DNA of 25,792 nt from Globomyces pollinis-pini. Lineage: Eukaryota > Chytridiomycota > Chytridiomycetes > Rhizophydiales > Globomycetaceae. Under the pieces are notes generated by a model. That model saw only the letters and a program-made list of their open reading frames with translations. It did not search any database and was not told the origin of the DNA. Shown here one piece after another: positions 11,402-21,478 of the stretch. Within the stretch, counting starts at the first letter, position 1; every line of letters starts with the position of its first letter. Both the position numbers and the translations under genes were made by a program. The DNA lies in the NCBI GenBank assembly GCA_025399215.1, contig MU621272.1, positions 1 through 25,792 on the forward strand, written 5' to 3'.

Positions 11402-11815
11402 CTAATTTGGGCTTAACTCTCTTGCTGCTTTAATATCCTTATATCTTGAGACTATCATGAAGCTTGATTAATTAGTTTCAATATTGTTACATTATCAACT
11501 ATGGAAAAGGTATTGAATCCTGAGTATATTTTGTAAGTTTTAATTCTTAAGAAGTGACCAGGACCTTGAACATGTTCTAAAAGCTCTAATTTGGTATGAG
11601 AAGGAATAGCAATGGATTCATCTAGTATTGCCTTGACTATCTTTGGTTTTACCTAGTTATGTCTCGAACTATCTTTTTTTTTCGCCGTTCCATAAAAGTA
11701 TCAAAGATTTTACCGTTTTTTAAGGGTGCCCGATCCAACCTCATGCGAGGTAATCAAAGCTCCAAAAGAGAGTTCACCAATTTCTCCCAATCCATACTCT
11801 TTGAAGTAGAAATAC
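11402..11815 (-). pseudogene. Broken minus-strand coding relic of unrecognised family
   Basis: The minus strand reads protein-like in pieces: FKEYGLGEIGELSFGAL..SHEVGSGTLKKR (11815-11716), then after a possible intron RHN, an in-frame TAG, VKPKIVKAILDE, PSHTKLELLEHVQGPGHF and NTFSIVDN (to about 11490), then SRYKDIKAARELSPN and a stop at 11402-11404. Joining the last two pieces needs a one-base shift from a canonical splice, and the TAG has no obvious intron around it. I infer a decayed 3' part of a gene. No upstream exons were found. I do not recognise the family. Confidence 0.4.
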
Positions 11816-12182
11816 CTTAATTATCCTTTCCATTTCTTTATCGTTAAAATATCATTTGGTCTCTTTGTTAAGTTTGTGACTCATTCCATTACACGAATTT
11901 GTCACTGAAACGGCACATGACCATCTCAAAATCACCACATGACCCCAAAGCAATGACTGATGAGTTCATGTGCAACGCAATTTAGTCATCAACCAAATCA
12001 GATCATCTATTGAATAACAAAATGTATTGAATTACTTGAATGAGTGGTCAAGAGAGATTACCATCAAAGTCTGATGGAATCATAAAGCCTGGACACTTTT
12101 CAAAATACCAATGACATCAATAACAAGAAACAGTTCTGGAATATTCTGTAATGGTAGGTTTTCTTGTGCTACTTTGTGGTAA
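11816..12182. other. Intergenic upstream of the NRPS; no gene seen
   Basis: No coding frame, RNA gene or clear repeat was recognised. It presumably holds the NRPS promoter, but I saw no convincing TATA element. Confidence 0.4.
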
Positions 12183-15100
12183 ATGAAAGAAATTGTTTTA
12201 AAAGCAGTAAGTAATTTCCCTAATTTATTGGCTAAAATGCAATTAATTCTTACCCGTTTGTCATCTCTTGCTACATGGTATTGCCTTTATCAAGTTGCAC
12301 AAAACCAATTTAAACAATTCAAACCTTACTCTAGATTGTCTAGACTTCAAAAATCTGTATGGAATTTCAATTTTGTTCACTTGGTCGCGTCACTGATATT
12401 TGCTTGGCGAACCATTCAGTTAGGTTTCTTTTCATCTGAATTCTCTTTCATCTCTAAAGCTGAATTGGGGGCCGTAGCAAATGGTTACTACGTATGGGAG
12501 CTACTTTTCACACTGTCAAATATTGGAAACATTCGATACGATAATCTATTTCATGCCTTATTGTCCATAGTACTGACTTATGAATTTAGAATTGAAAATG
12601 CATGGTATTCTCAGCAATTAGAGTTGATGTTAATCAGGTACCTTTTCTTTTAGTTAATGGTAGCAATATTTTCTTGATGATTGGTTGGTTCTCTGAAAAA
12701 ATCGAATTTGTGGACAATAGATTTAAATGGGTTAATTCAGTACTCTTGATTTCATCCTACATCTTATTCCGAATACTCAACAATACTAGAATGTTAGTCA
12801 GCCTGGCATTTGAACGGGGTCTTTGTCACACCATCACCACTGTTGTAGCGGGTAGTTTTTTCTTTATTGGTTTTCTGTCTTTAAATGTCTTTTGGGCTTT
12901 AAAGATTATTTCAAATACCCGAAAACGATTCCCTGATATTCATCCAGCAACTAAAACTATACAGAAAGGATTATTGATTGCTTCTACATTCACATTTATT
13001 CTCAGCTTAGTCTATTATGACTTGGACAATTGGACTTCTTTCAAACAGTTGTTTTTCTCTTGTTTCTTTCTTACTCCAGTCGTTTTGAGACTCAATTTCC
13101 CAGTCTCGAAAAAAAAGAAAATTGTAAACAGAAGTGTTTCAGAAAACGAGGAAATAATTGCAAAAGTGTGGGCACAAGTTCTTGGTCTTGACCTTTTAGA
13201 TATTCGACCAGACAGTGATTTTTTCATGCTTGGTGGAGATTCAATTCTGGCCATACATTTAGTGTCTTCATTAAGAAAGTTAAATATCCACTTGGACGCG
13301 AAAGATCTCTTTGTTCATCGTAGCCTTCGCGATATGACTAACGTTTCAACACCATTAAATCAAAAATACATTACAAATGAAATAGTTGTCAGGTACTTTT
13401 ACGTTCCGTCACTCATAATATTAGTGAATCGACTCAAATAGAAATCAATCAATTATTAGGTTTGCATGGAGGAAAAAAATCTATAGATGATGATATTTTT
13501 CCTTGTTCGCCTTTACAAGAAGCAATGTTTTCATCTAATCAAGTACATCAGGGTTCATTTCTGGAACAAATCATCTGGAGTTTTGAATCGAATTTGATGC
13601 GTGATAAAGTAATTCAAGCATGGTCGAAAGTTGTACTCAAAAACGATATATTACGGACATTGTTTTTCAGTACCAATAATGGGATTTATCAAGTTGTAAG
13701 AAATCCTACATTTATGCCACTGGATTTATATCTAGAATCATCTAACCTCTCACTTAACGCATTCTTACCCCTTGACAAGCAACGTGGATTTAAAGAAGGA
13801 ATTTTACCATGGTTTAGACTCACCAAAATCGAAGGAGATGTAAACCATTTAGTGTTAACTATCCACCATTTGCTATATGATGGTTGGTCTACTGCGTTAT
13901 TCTTTAACGATTTGGAAAATGCATTCAATGGTATGGTATTTTCAACCACTGTTTCCTACAAACCGTATGTACAACACATCATCAATGAAAATCAAGAAAT
14001 GTCGAAGAAGTATTGGACTCAATATCTTCAAGGAATGTCCATCCCATCATTCTTTAACCGAATTCAAAACTCGGAACAATTCAATTCAAACAAAATGATA
14101 TCTTTCTTGAAAGTTTCTCATAGTAAATTAAATGATGCATGTCATCAAGCTCATATCACTAAACCTGTTTTATTAAAGGCAGCGTGGGGGTTGACACTTC
14201 AGAAATACTACCAAACGGAAGATATTGTGTTTGGTGAAGTTGTATCTGGTCGAGACATAACTGTTCCTGATATAGAAATGTAAGTGAAAACCATAGATAG
14301 AATTGATGTTTAGTATCACCGGACCAACTATATCAACAGTACCATGTAGAATGAATATGAAAGATAAACGGTTGTTTTCCATCTTTGAACAACTTTTAAA
14401 TGATCAAATTCACAGAGGTTCTTTTACATCTGTAGGTATTGCCAAAATAGAATCTTGGTGTCAACAAGCTGGAATCATTGAGACTTTGTTTGTTTTTCAA
14501 AACTTTGTAGGAAAGAAATCAGATAATGAAATAATAACACCATCACAATTTGATAGAAATCAATCTGTGATATATCCTATTGAATTGACTTTTATACCAG
14601 AAGTTGATGATATTCAATTGCATTTTTCTTACCTTATATCAAGATTGTCTGTAAATATCGCAAACGATATATTAGAAACTTTTAATCACATTATCAGTCA
14701 GGTGGTAGATGCTTGCATTGGGTTTGTCAATATCAATATCCAAGATCTAACGGTACTTCCTGACCAACAAGTTCAACGATTGTTAACCTTTGGACAGGGT
14801 GCTGTTCAAGAAATTCCTTCAAAACGTGTAGATGAGGTGTTTGAACAATTAGCATTGTTAGATCCTTTTGTCCTTGCAATAGAAGAAGGAGAAAAATCAA
14901 TTAGTTATGGAGAATTAAATGATCGAGCAAATGAATTGGCCAGTTATTTGATCACAAAGGGAATTTGCGTTGGCGATTTTGTTGGTGTAATTACGACTCG
15001 GTCAATCGATATGGTCATTGGATTTTTAGCAGTATTAAAGGCGGGTGGAGCTTTCATCCCAATAGATAGTACTTTACCACTTGCACGACTCCAGTACATC

Positions 15101-18100
15101 CTTGAAAAATCTCAATGTAAATATGTCATGTTGAGGAGTATGAAAGACCATCAAAAAGAGAGATTTGGTGATTCTGGTGATTCATATACATGGATTGATA
15201 TGGAAAGTATAAAAGGGATGAAAGTAGAAGAATGGAATAGGCCAACGGTACCATTGAACAGTCCAGCATACGCTATTTTTACGTCTGGATCAACGGGATC
15301 TCCAAAAGGAGTTGTAATCAGTCATCGATCACTGACAAATTACTCTGCAATTCTTCCAAACATTCATGGGTGTAAAAAAGGAGATCGAGTAGGACAATTT
15401 ACATCAATTTCCTTTGACGTTTGTCTTGGAGATATATTTGATACTCTTTGCAGCCATGCTACATTGGTACTTCGTAGTGATGATGATCCATACAAAATAC
15501 TAAAGTCTGTCAAAATAGTAGTCATGACTCCAACCAGTTTATTAAATCTTGATCCAAATGATTATCCAAATTTAGAAAAATTGATAGTCATTGGGGAAGC
15601 ACTGACTGAAACCCTTCAAAATACTTGGTCCAACAAAACATGGTTTATCAATTCTTATGGACCTACCGAATGTACCATTATATGCTCATATACAACTATC
15701 CATCAGAATGAAGCTATCACTATTGGTGAACCGATGAACAATACTAAGCACTATATTGTAGATAGTTCAATGAACTTAGTACCCGTTGGTGTATCGGGAG
15801 AATTGGTAATTGGTGGGGCCGGGGTAGCATTGGGTTATCTCAATCAACCTGAACTTACTTCAGAACGATTTATTGATAATATTTACACCAAAGATGGCAC
15901 CAAAATGTATCGAACAGGAGATATTTGTAAATGGACCGAAACAGGACAAATTCAAATCCTAGGAAGGACAGATGATATGATTAAATTGAAAGGTTATCGA
16001 ATTGAATTAGATGAAGTTGCATTGAATGTATCAAAACATCCAGATGTTAGTGCTGCAGCAGTTGTGGTGAAAGATGACATGATGGTAGCATTTTTAACAC
16101 CATCTAGTGTAAATGTAGAGAAATTACGAGATTTTGTAACAGATCAATTGCCTCATTATATGGTTCCTGCTGTTTTTCAGACTTTGAAAGAATTTCCTTT
16201 GAATGCTAATGGAAAGGTAACTATTTTTTGGTGATGGTTAATTTTAGATTGATAAAAATCAATTGAAGAGGTTGGAGGTTGATAGTGGATTTGAAGCTCC
16301 AATGAATGAGAATGAAATTGAATTGTCCAAGATTTGGAGTGAAATATTAGGTGTTGATGGATCAAAGATTGGACGACATACATCATTTTTCGCCTTGGGT
16401 GGAGATTCAATTAAAGTGATACAACTTGTCTCTGTTTGTAGAAACATTGGATGGGAGATTTCAACATCAGATGTATTTCGGTATCAAACAATTAGTAGAA
16501 TTGCCAATGTAAAACCAATTGAGTTGATTCAATCTAAATCAACTTGTTTCCCAGTGACAACCTTTCAGTCATTGCTATTATCAGACACCAACCTTTCCTT
16601 AAATCATAGAAATCAATCTGTATTGTTGGAATTGAAACAATCTATGTTGCAAGACACTTTAGAAAGCAAAATTAGAATATTGGTAGAAAGACATGACACG
16701 TTAAGGAGTCGATTTGAGATAGACGATACAAAATGGAATCAAATCATCATTGAAGTCGAAAATTTCAAACATAGAGAACCACTTATGTTTGTTGTATCAA
16801 ATGATGATGAATTGGATTCTGCTTTGATTGATATTCAACAAACGATTGATGTTAGACTTGGCCATGTTTATTCGTATGGAATAATCAAGTACCAGTTAAA
16901 GACCATGTTATTTATTACTTGTCATCAACTTGTGATAGATTCTATGTCCTGGGATATCCTGTTAGGAGATTTAGACATTTTGCTTGCAGGTGGGGAACTA
17001 CAAAAACCATCAGTGACATTGCAACAGTGGATTGATCATAGAGTACAGAATTCAAATCTTGAATGTATTCAACAAGAGTCACATGGTTGTATAAATAGCA
17101 TTCAATCAAGGTACATGCGAGATAATTTAATACTCTTAGGAAACCACTGTCAAATCCAGAATTATTTAATGATTTCACATACAAAGTACTTTTATCAAGT
17201 GATATTTGTTCCAAGTTCCCTCAAGCTAATTTCCCACTGAATACAGCTACACCAGAATTAGTGTTGATGGCATTAATTGACAGTTTGGGAGAATTTCCCG
17301 AAAAAAATGAAAGCATCGGATTTACTTTTGAAAATAACAATAGAAATTATTACAATTCAGAAATAGATATCGAAGGTATCGTTGGATGTTTCACAAAAAT
17401 CATTCCGGTGTGGTTTACAATTGAAAACAAAGATATGGTGACCAGACTCAAAGAATTGAAAGATCTAATTCGAAAAGAGTTATTCATTGAAACTACAAAG
17501 CCATTAAAACAAAACACAGATCAATTGAAGATTAGATTCAAGTATGTTGAAGTATCAAAGCAATCAAGGTGGCATCATTTTGAAATGCTTCATAATCAAG
17601 ACCTCTTTGAAATTGGAGTGGAAAATCTAAATGATGATGATATCACAATCATATGCAGTTTGGACAATGGAACGATTGAATTGAAAGTTGAATTTTATGA
17701 CAACACTATTGAAAGTTATGTAAAGACTTGGTTGGATATTTGGAAACAGAAAATGATAGAATTAGTGATGGCACTTTGCGAGATCAAAGATGTGATTGGT
17801 TTGTCATCGACTGATTTCAATCTTTTATCCAATGACTTTGATATGGATGTATTTGAAACAAGTATTTTAGATTTGGGTTTCAAACTGCAAGATATAGAAG
17901 ATATATATCCAGCAGGACCATTTCAAGAAATGTTTATTGTAAAATGTGATGCAGACCCTCTGTTACCATTCAGCCATGATGTATATGAACTTCAAGAACC
18001 AATTGATATCGAACAATTTCAACAAGCATTTGACAAACTTTACATCAACACACCATTACTAAGAACCACATTCTGTAAAATCAATGATAGAGTGTACCAG

Positions 18101-19157
18101 TTTATTAGAAAACCTCATACACAATTTAAAATCACTCATGTTACTGATTTAAAGGAATATTTACATACCGATCAAAAACGTGGGTTTTTCTTTGGTGAAC
18201 CCTATTGGTTTCGTATTGCAATTCATAAAGGAGAAAAAACTCATTTAATTTTATCAATCTCTCACGCATTATTTGATGGTTGGTCTCATGATACTATTTT
18301 ACAAGATTTGTTCAAGTATTATCAAGGTCAAATAGTTTCCAAACGTACAAGCTATAAAGAATACATTCGATTTATTCTAAATAGAGATCAACAAGAATAT
18401 GAAGAATTCTGGAAATCATACTTTTTAGGATTTGATGGTAGTCATACCCTTGGAACTTCTGATGTTATACCGCAAGGCTTGAATCATGAATCCATCTATT
18501 TGAATTTTGATTTAAAGTCATATTTTCCTGCATTAAACAGAAATGGGCTGACAGTTGCATTAGTATTGAAAGCGTCATTATCTTTGACCCTTCAAAAACT
18601 TCTTGGGGTTGATGATATTGCATTTCTTGAAATGTTGGCAGCTAGAGACATACCACTTGATGGTATTCTTAGGTATGAATCTATTTATTTTTTAACGATT
18701 TAGTATGTTTGCTCCTATGATCAATATGGTTCCTTGTCGAGTATTGTCAACAAAAAACCAAACCATTGCTGAACTCTTTGAATCATTACAAAACAGCTAT
18801 TCTATATTAAGCAAATTTGCTCACTCATATCATACAGAAATCGAACAATGGTCAGGTGTCAAATCAAAATACCATGTTGCTTTTAATCTAACCATTATTT
18901 CAGACATAATGGAACAATTGACGGATCTTCCACTCAAACCTGTGGAAATGGAAAGTGTTCGATACCTTCATGAGTTGGAAGTTGTTGGAGGTCTATATCA
19001 AACTCACTTGCGCGTATTATTAAAATATCATGCAGATGTTATATCAAGAACTAGAATGATTGAATTCCAAGAAAGTCTAAGTATGTGCTTTAAAGGTTTA
19101 TTGGAATTGATAGAGAAGAATCAGTATAAAAGTACTTTGATTACTACCTTTAAATAA
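12183..19157 (+). CDS. TLC-membrane-domain/NRPS fusion, TLC-T-C-A-T-E-C
   Basis: Seven exons: 12183-12637, 12664-13392, 13425-14279, 14314-16216, 16248-17110, 17140-18672 and 18704-19157; introns of 26-34 nt; 2,263 residues. Residues 1-~290 have about eight or nine hydrophobic helices in a TLC-like layout (SVWNFNFVHLVASLIFAW; RYDNLFHALLSIVLTYE). T1 is at ~305-375 (LGGDS ~341). C1 is at ~415-840 (PCSPLQEAM; HHLLYDGWS ~542). A is at ~840-1315 with core motifs FTSGSTGSPKG, NSYGPTE, YRTGDI, GRTDDMIKLKGYRIE and NGK. T2 is at ~1330-1400 (LGGDS). E is at ~1405-1840 with a degenerate HQLVIDSMSW. C2 is at ~1850-2263 (PAGPFQEM; SHALFDGWS). There is no A before T1 and no thioesterase. I infer a membrane-bound peptide synthetase whose T1 is loaded in trans. 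Product unknown. Membrane helices and T1 share one exon, so the fusion is not a splicing guess. Confidence 0.9.
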
Positions 19158-19374
19158 ACGTGTAATTTTTTTGTCATAACTATATCTACACCTCTTATGG
19201 GTAAGACGCGAAAGAATCCTAACAAAATATCCAGACGAGAACAAATTAAATCCGTTATACTACTTGAGTGATACCCTATCGTCGATAAGGAGGGACATTC
19301 TTTTAAAGGCAAAACGATGGGTTTCTTTTTGTTCTCTTTAATACCTGGCAGCAGCAAAAGTCATTAAAGTTTTT
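19155..19374. other. Spacer with possible transposase N-terminal remnant
   Basis: A 24-codon frame at 19197-19271 (MGKTRKNPNKISRREQIKSV, then ILLE and TGA) looks like the helix-turn-helix start of a Tc1/mariner-type transposase. It ends in the 20-bp repeat that recurs at 21322-21341. No further transposase is readable. Confidence 0.3.
19255..19274 (+). repeat. 20-bp direct repeat, left copy
   Basis: TTATACTACTTGAGTGATAC is identical to 21322-21341. The two copies bracket the HNH gene and the NRPS fragment in the same orientation. Confidence 0.85.
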
Positions 19375-20520
19375 ATGATGGAAAGTTTGTTCCACGAAAT
19401 TGTGGCTGGCGTTTCAAAATATCTTTCCAAATCAAAAATGGACCCACAGGAATTACTACAAGAAAGAATTAATAGAGCTGAAGCTGCTATGGAGAAAGGG
19501 CAAACTGCTATGGAGAAAGCGGAAACTGCTATGGAGAAAGCGGAAACCGCTGTGGAGAAAGCGGAAACTGCTATGGAAGTAGCAACAGAAACTTTGGAAA
19601 AGTGGAAACAAGAAAATCCTGGATTCTCTGTTACAAATGAGTGTTACTTATACTACCAGAAGGAAGTGGATAAGTGTTACAATGCTCTGGATAAGTGTTA
19701 CAATGCTCTGGATAAGCGTTACAATGCTCTTGAAAGAAAAGAGGAAATCTACAAGGAGCTGGTAAAGACTTATGAAAAGTTGATCGAGAAAATGCCTTCT
19801 GCTAATGGTGTTGCTGTAGCTGACGTGAAAGAATTAATTAATCAAAATAAGCAATTATTTGATCTTATTCACCATGAACAATCTAGCAATAGTGACTCAA
19901 AAAGAAGTAGTGCAGGACGTAATAGCACGATTCAAAATAAGTTTAGAGAAAAATTGATAGCAAGAGACAAAGTTTGTGTTATTTCTGGAAATGAAACTGT
20001 AGAAGCTTGCCATATTATCCCTTACCGTTTCCCATCAGATAATAGTGGAATTTGGTGTCAAAAGTACAATCGATTTTGCTTTGACCGAGATGAAGGGATA
20101 TCTGATGTTCGAAATGGAATTCTTTTATCTAAATGTTTTCATAATCGTTTTGAGAAATATCAGTTTACTATTATATTTGAAGAAAACTTGTACAAAATCA
20201 AAGTTGGTGCAATCCCAATTCCACACCTTGAGAATGGTAAGGTATTATCATTTCCTACTGGCGAGGATTCAAATGGAAATGAATGGAAAGACCAATGGCC
20301 TGCACCAGAGTTTCTTAAATGGCATAATGATAATTTTGATAAAAACTCATTCAAGTTAAATACCGATGGTACCATCATGCATTTTGATTTTGATGAAAAT
20401 GACTATCGGATAAAATGGCTAAATGAACAATTGTCTACTACTGATTATGAAGATCCCAAACTTTCAATTAGAGCACCTAAAGATAGCTTGGAATTTATGG
20501 AACAATTGCAATCTTTATGA
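19375..20520 (+). CDS. HNH nuclease-domain protein with heptad-repeat coiled coil
   Basis: Intronless, 381 residues, unlike most neighbours. Residues ~35-75 are five 7-residue units (AMEKAET type) and ~99-119 are three units of DKCYNAL, so the N-terminal half is a repeat-built coiled coil. From about residue 195 a fungal HNH_2-type nuclease core follows: CVISGN...EACHIIPY, then DVRNGILLSKCFHNRFEKYQF. The expected His, Asn and His positions are present. HNH domains of this type occur in multicopy fungal genes and in crinkler-like effectors. The role here is unknown. Alternatives are a selfish or mobile nuclease or a host- or rival-directed effector; no signal peptide is visible. The gene sits between two copies of a 20-bp repeat, together with an NRPS fragment. 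The next in-frame ATG after 19375 is the adjacent codon 2. Confidence 0.82.
   Translation: MMESLFHEIVAGVSKYLSKSKMDPQELLQERINRAEAAMEKGQTAMEKAETAMEKAETAVEKAETAMEVATETLEKWKQENPGFSVTNECYLYYQKEVDKCYNALDKCYNALDKRYNALERKEEIYKELVKTYEKLIEKMPSANGVAVADVKELINQNKQLFDLIHHEQSSNSDSKRSSAGRNSTIQNKFREKLIARDKVCVISGNETVEACHIIPYRFPSDNSGIWCQKYNRFCFDRDEGISDVRNGILLSKCFHNRFEKYQFTIIFEENLYKIKVGAIPIPHLENGKVLSFPTGEDSNGNEWKDQWPAPEFLKWHNDNFDKNSFKLNTDGTIMHFDFDENDYRIKWLNEQLSTTDYEDPKLSIRAPKDSLEFMEQLQSL
19486..19590 (+). repeat. 21-bp coding minisatellite, five units (AMEKAET)
   Basis: Units at 19486, 19507, 19528, 19549 and 19570. The middle ones differ by one or two bases; the last is degenerate. Each encodes one heptad. Confidence 0.9.
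19669..19731 (+). repeat. 21-bp coding minisatellite, three units (DKCYNAL)
   Basis: Units at 19669, 19690 and 19711, nearly identical, each encoding one heptad of the HNH protein's coiled coil. Unrelated in sequence to the first minisatellite but of the same period. Confidence 0.9.
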
Positions 20521-20655
20521 ACAATAAATTATTATTATTTTAGCTCTAGTACTTACTGTTATTTTATAAGCTTATTTTTATTTCTTTTTATCATTACCAC
20601 AATCATATAATTGCCTGATAAAAGGATTAGTAAACTTTGATTGGTAATTCTCGGA

Positions 20656-20677
20656 TCTCCTCTAAAATAAATCGGTA
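20656..20677 (+). repeat. 22-bp direct repeat, copy 1
   Basis: Core CTCCTCTAAAATAAATCGG. An exact second copy is at 20885-20906, 229 bp away. Confidence 0.85.
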
Positions 20678-20884
20678 GTAAATACAGAAATCTAGTCCGT
20701 AATTTTGATATATTACATCAGCAGATACCCTGTTAATTTATAACAATCTCTTCTTAAATTTACAATACTTTTTTATCCTAAATCCTGGTAAGAAAGTAGC
20801 ACAACTTAAATCCGAAATGTTAGAGAAAATTAACATAAAAATCACGTCACAAATTGGGAAACTTTTGGTAATTTTTCGAATGAT

Positions 20885-20906
20885 TCTCCTCTAAAATAAA
20901 TCGGTA
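20885..20906 (+). repeat. 22-bp direct repeat, copy 2, beside the NRPS fragment
   Basis: Exact copy of 20656-20677, ending 26 bp before the left edge of the duplicated NRPS segment. Confidence 0.85.
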
Positions 20907-20932
20907 CAATTCGGTGTCCAATGCTTACTACT

Positions 20933-21322
20933 GCCGGGATAGCATTGGGTTATCTCAATCAACCTGAACTTACTTCAGAACGATTTATTGATAATATTTA
21001 CACCAAAGATGGCACCAAAATGTATCGAACAGGAGATATTTGTAAATGGACCGAAACAGGACAAATTCAAATCCTAGGAAGGACAGATGATATGATTAAA
21101 TTGAAAGGATATCGAATTGAATTAGATGAAGTTGCATTGAATGTATCAAAACATCCTGATGTTAGTGCTGCAGCAGTTGTGGTGAAAGATGACATGATGG
21201 TAGCATTTTTAACACCATCTAGTGTAAATGTAGAGAAATTACGAGATTTTGTAACAGATCAATTGCCTCATTATATGGTTCCTGCTGTTTTTCAGACTTT
21301 GAAAGAATTTCCTTTGAATGCT
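20933..21322 (+). pseudogene. 390-bp duplicated fragment of the NRPS adenylation domain
   Basis: Matches 15818-16207 of the NRPS gene without indels and with three mismatches by eye (near 20940, 21108 and 21156), about 99% identity. It covers the region from just after motif A6 (GGAGVALGYL) through A7 (YRTGDI) and A8 (GRTDDMIKLKGYRIE) to just before NGK. An ATG at 20921 in the flanking DNA happens to open the same frame, giving 137 residues to the TGA at 21332-21334. It lacks the ATP-binding and substrate-pocket motifs, so it cannot be a working adenylation domain. I infer a recent segmental duplication rather than a gene. Confidence 0.9.
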
Positions 21323-21341
21323 TATACTACTTGAGTGATAC
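21322..21341 (+). repeat. 20-bp direct repeat, right copy
   Basis: Identical to 19255-19274. It begins exactly where similarity of the NRPS fragment to its parent ends, so it marks the rearrangement junction. Confidence 0.85.
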
Positions 21342-21478
21342 TTTCATCCCGAATTTCATTTCCTTCATTTTTTTAATACAACTTACCATCACGTCACACA
21401 AACCTTTCAAAGGGGAGAATGAAACAAATTCCCAACAACAAAAAAAAGGCTTGTTGAAAAAGTTTGTAAAAATCCAAG

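Larger units (their letters stand above)
20521..20920. other. AT-rich spacer with a 22-bp direct repeat; no gene
   Basis: Holds two copies of a 22-bp sequence (entries below), each preceded by a related GGTAATT..TCG stretch. No coding frame was recognised. Confidence 0.5.

Noticed and set aside
12638..12653. A 16-nt intron ending at the first TTTTAG
   Set aside because: It would lead directly to a stop codon. Extending to the next AG (intron 12638-12663, 26 nt) keeps the NRPS frame.
20921..21334. A 137-codon gene
   Set aside because: It is a 99% copy of part of the NRPS adenylation domain with an accidental ATG from flanking DNA, so it is called a duplicated fragment.
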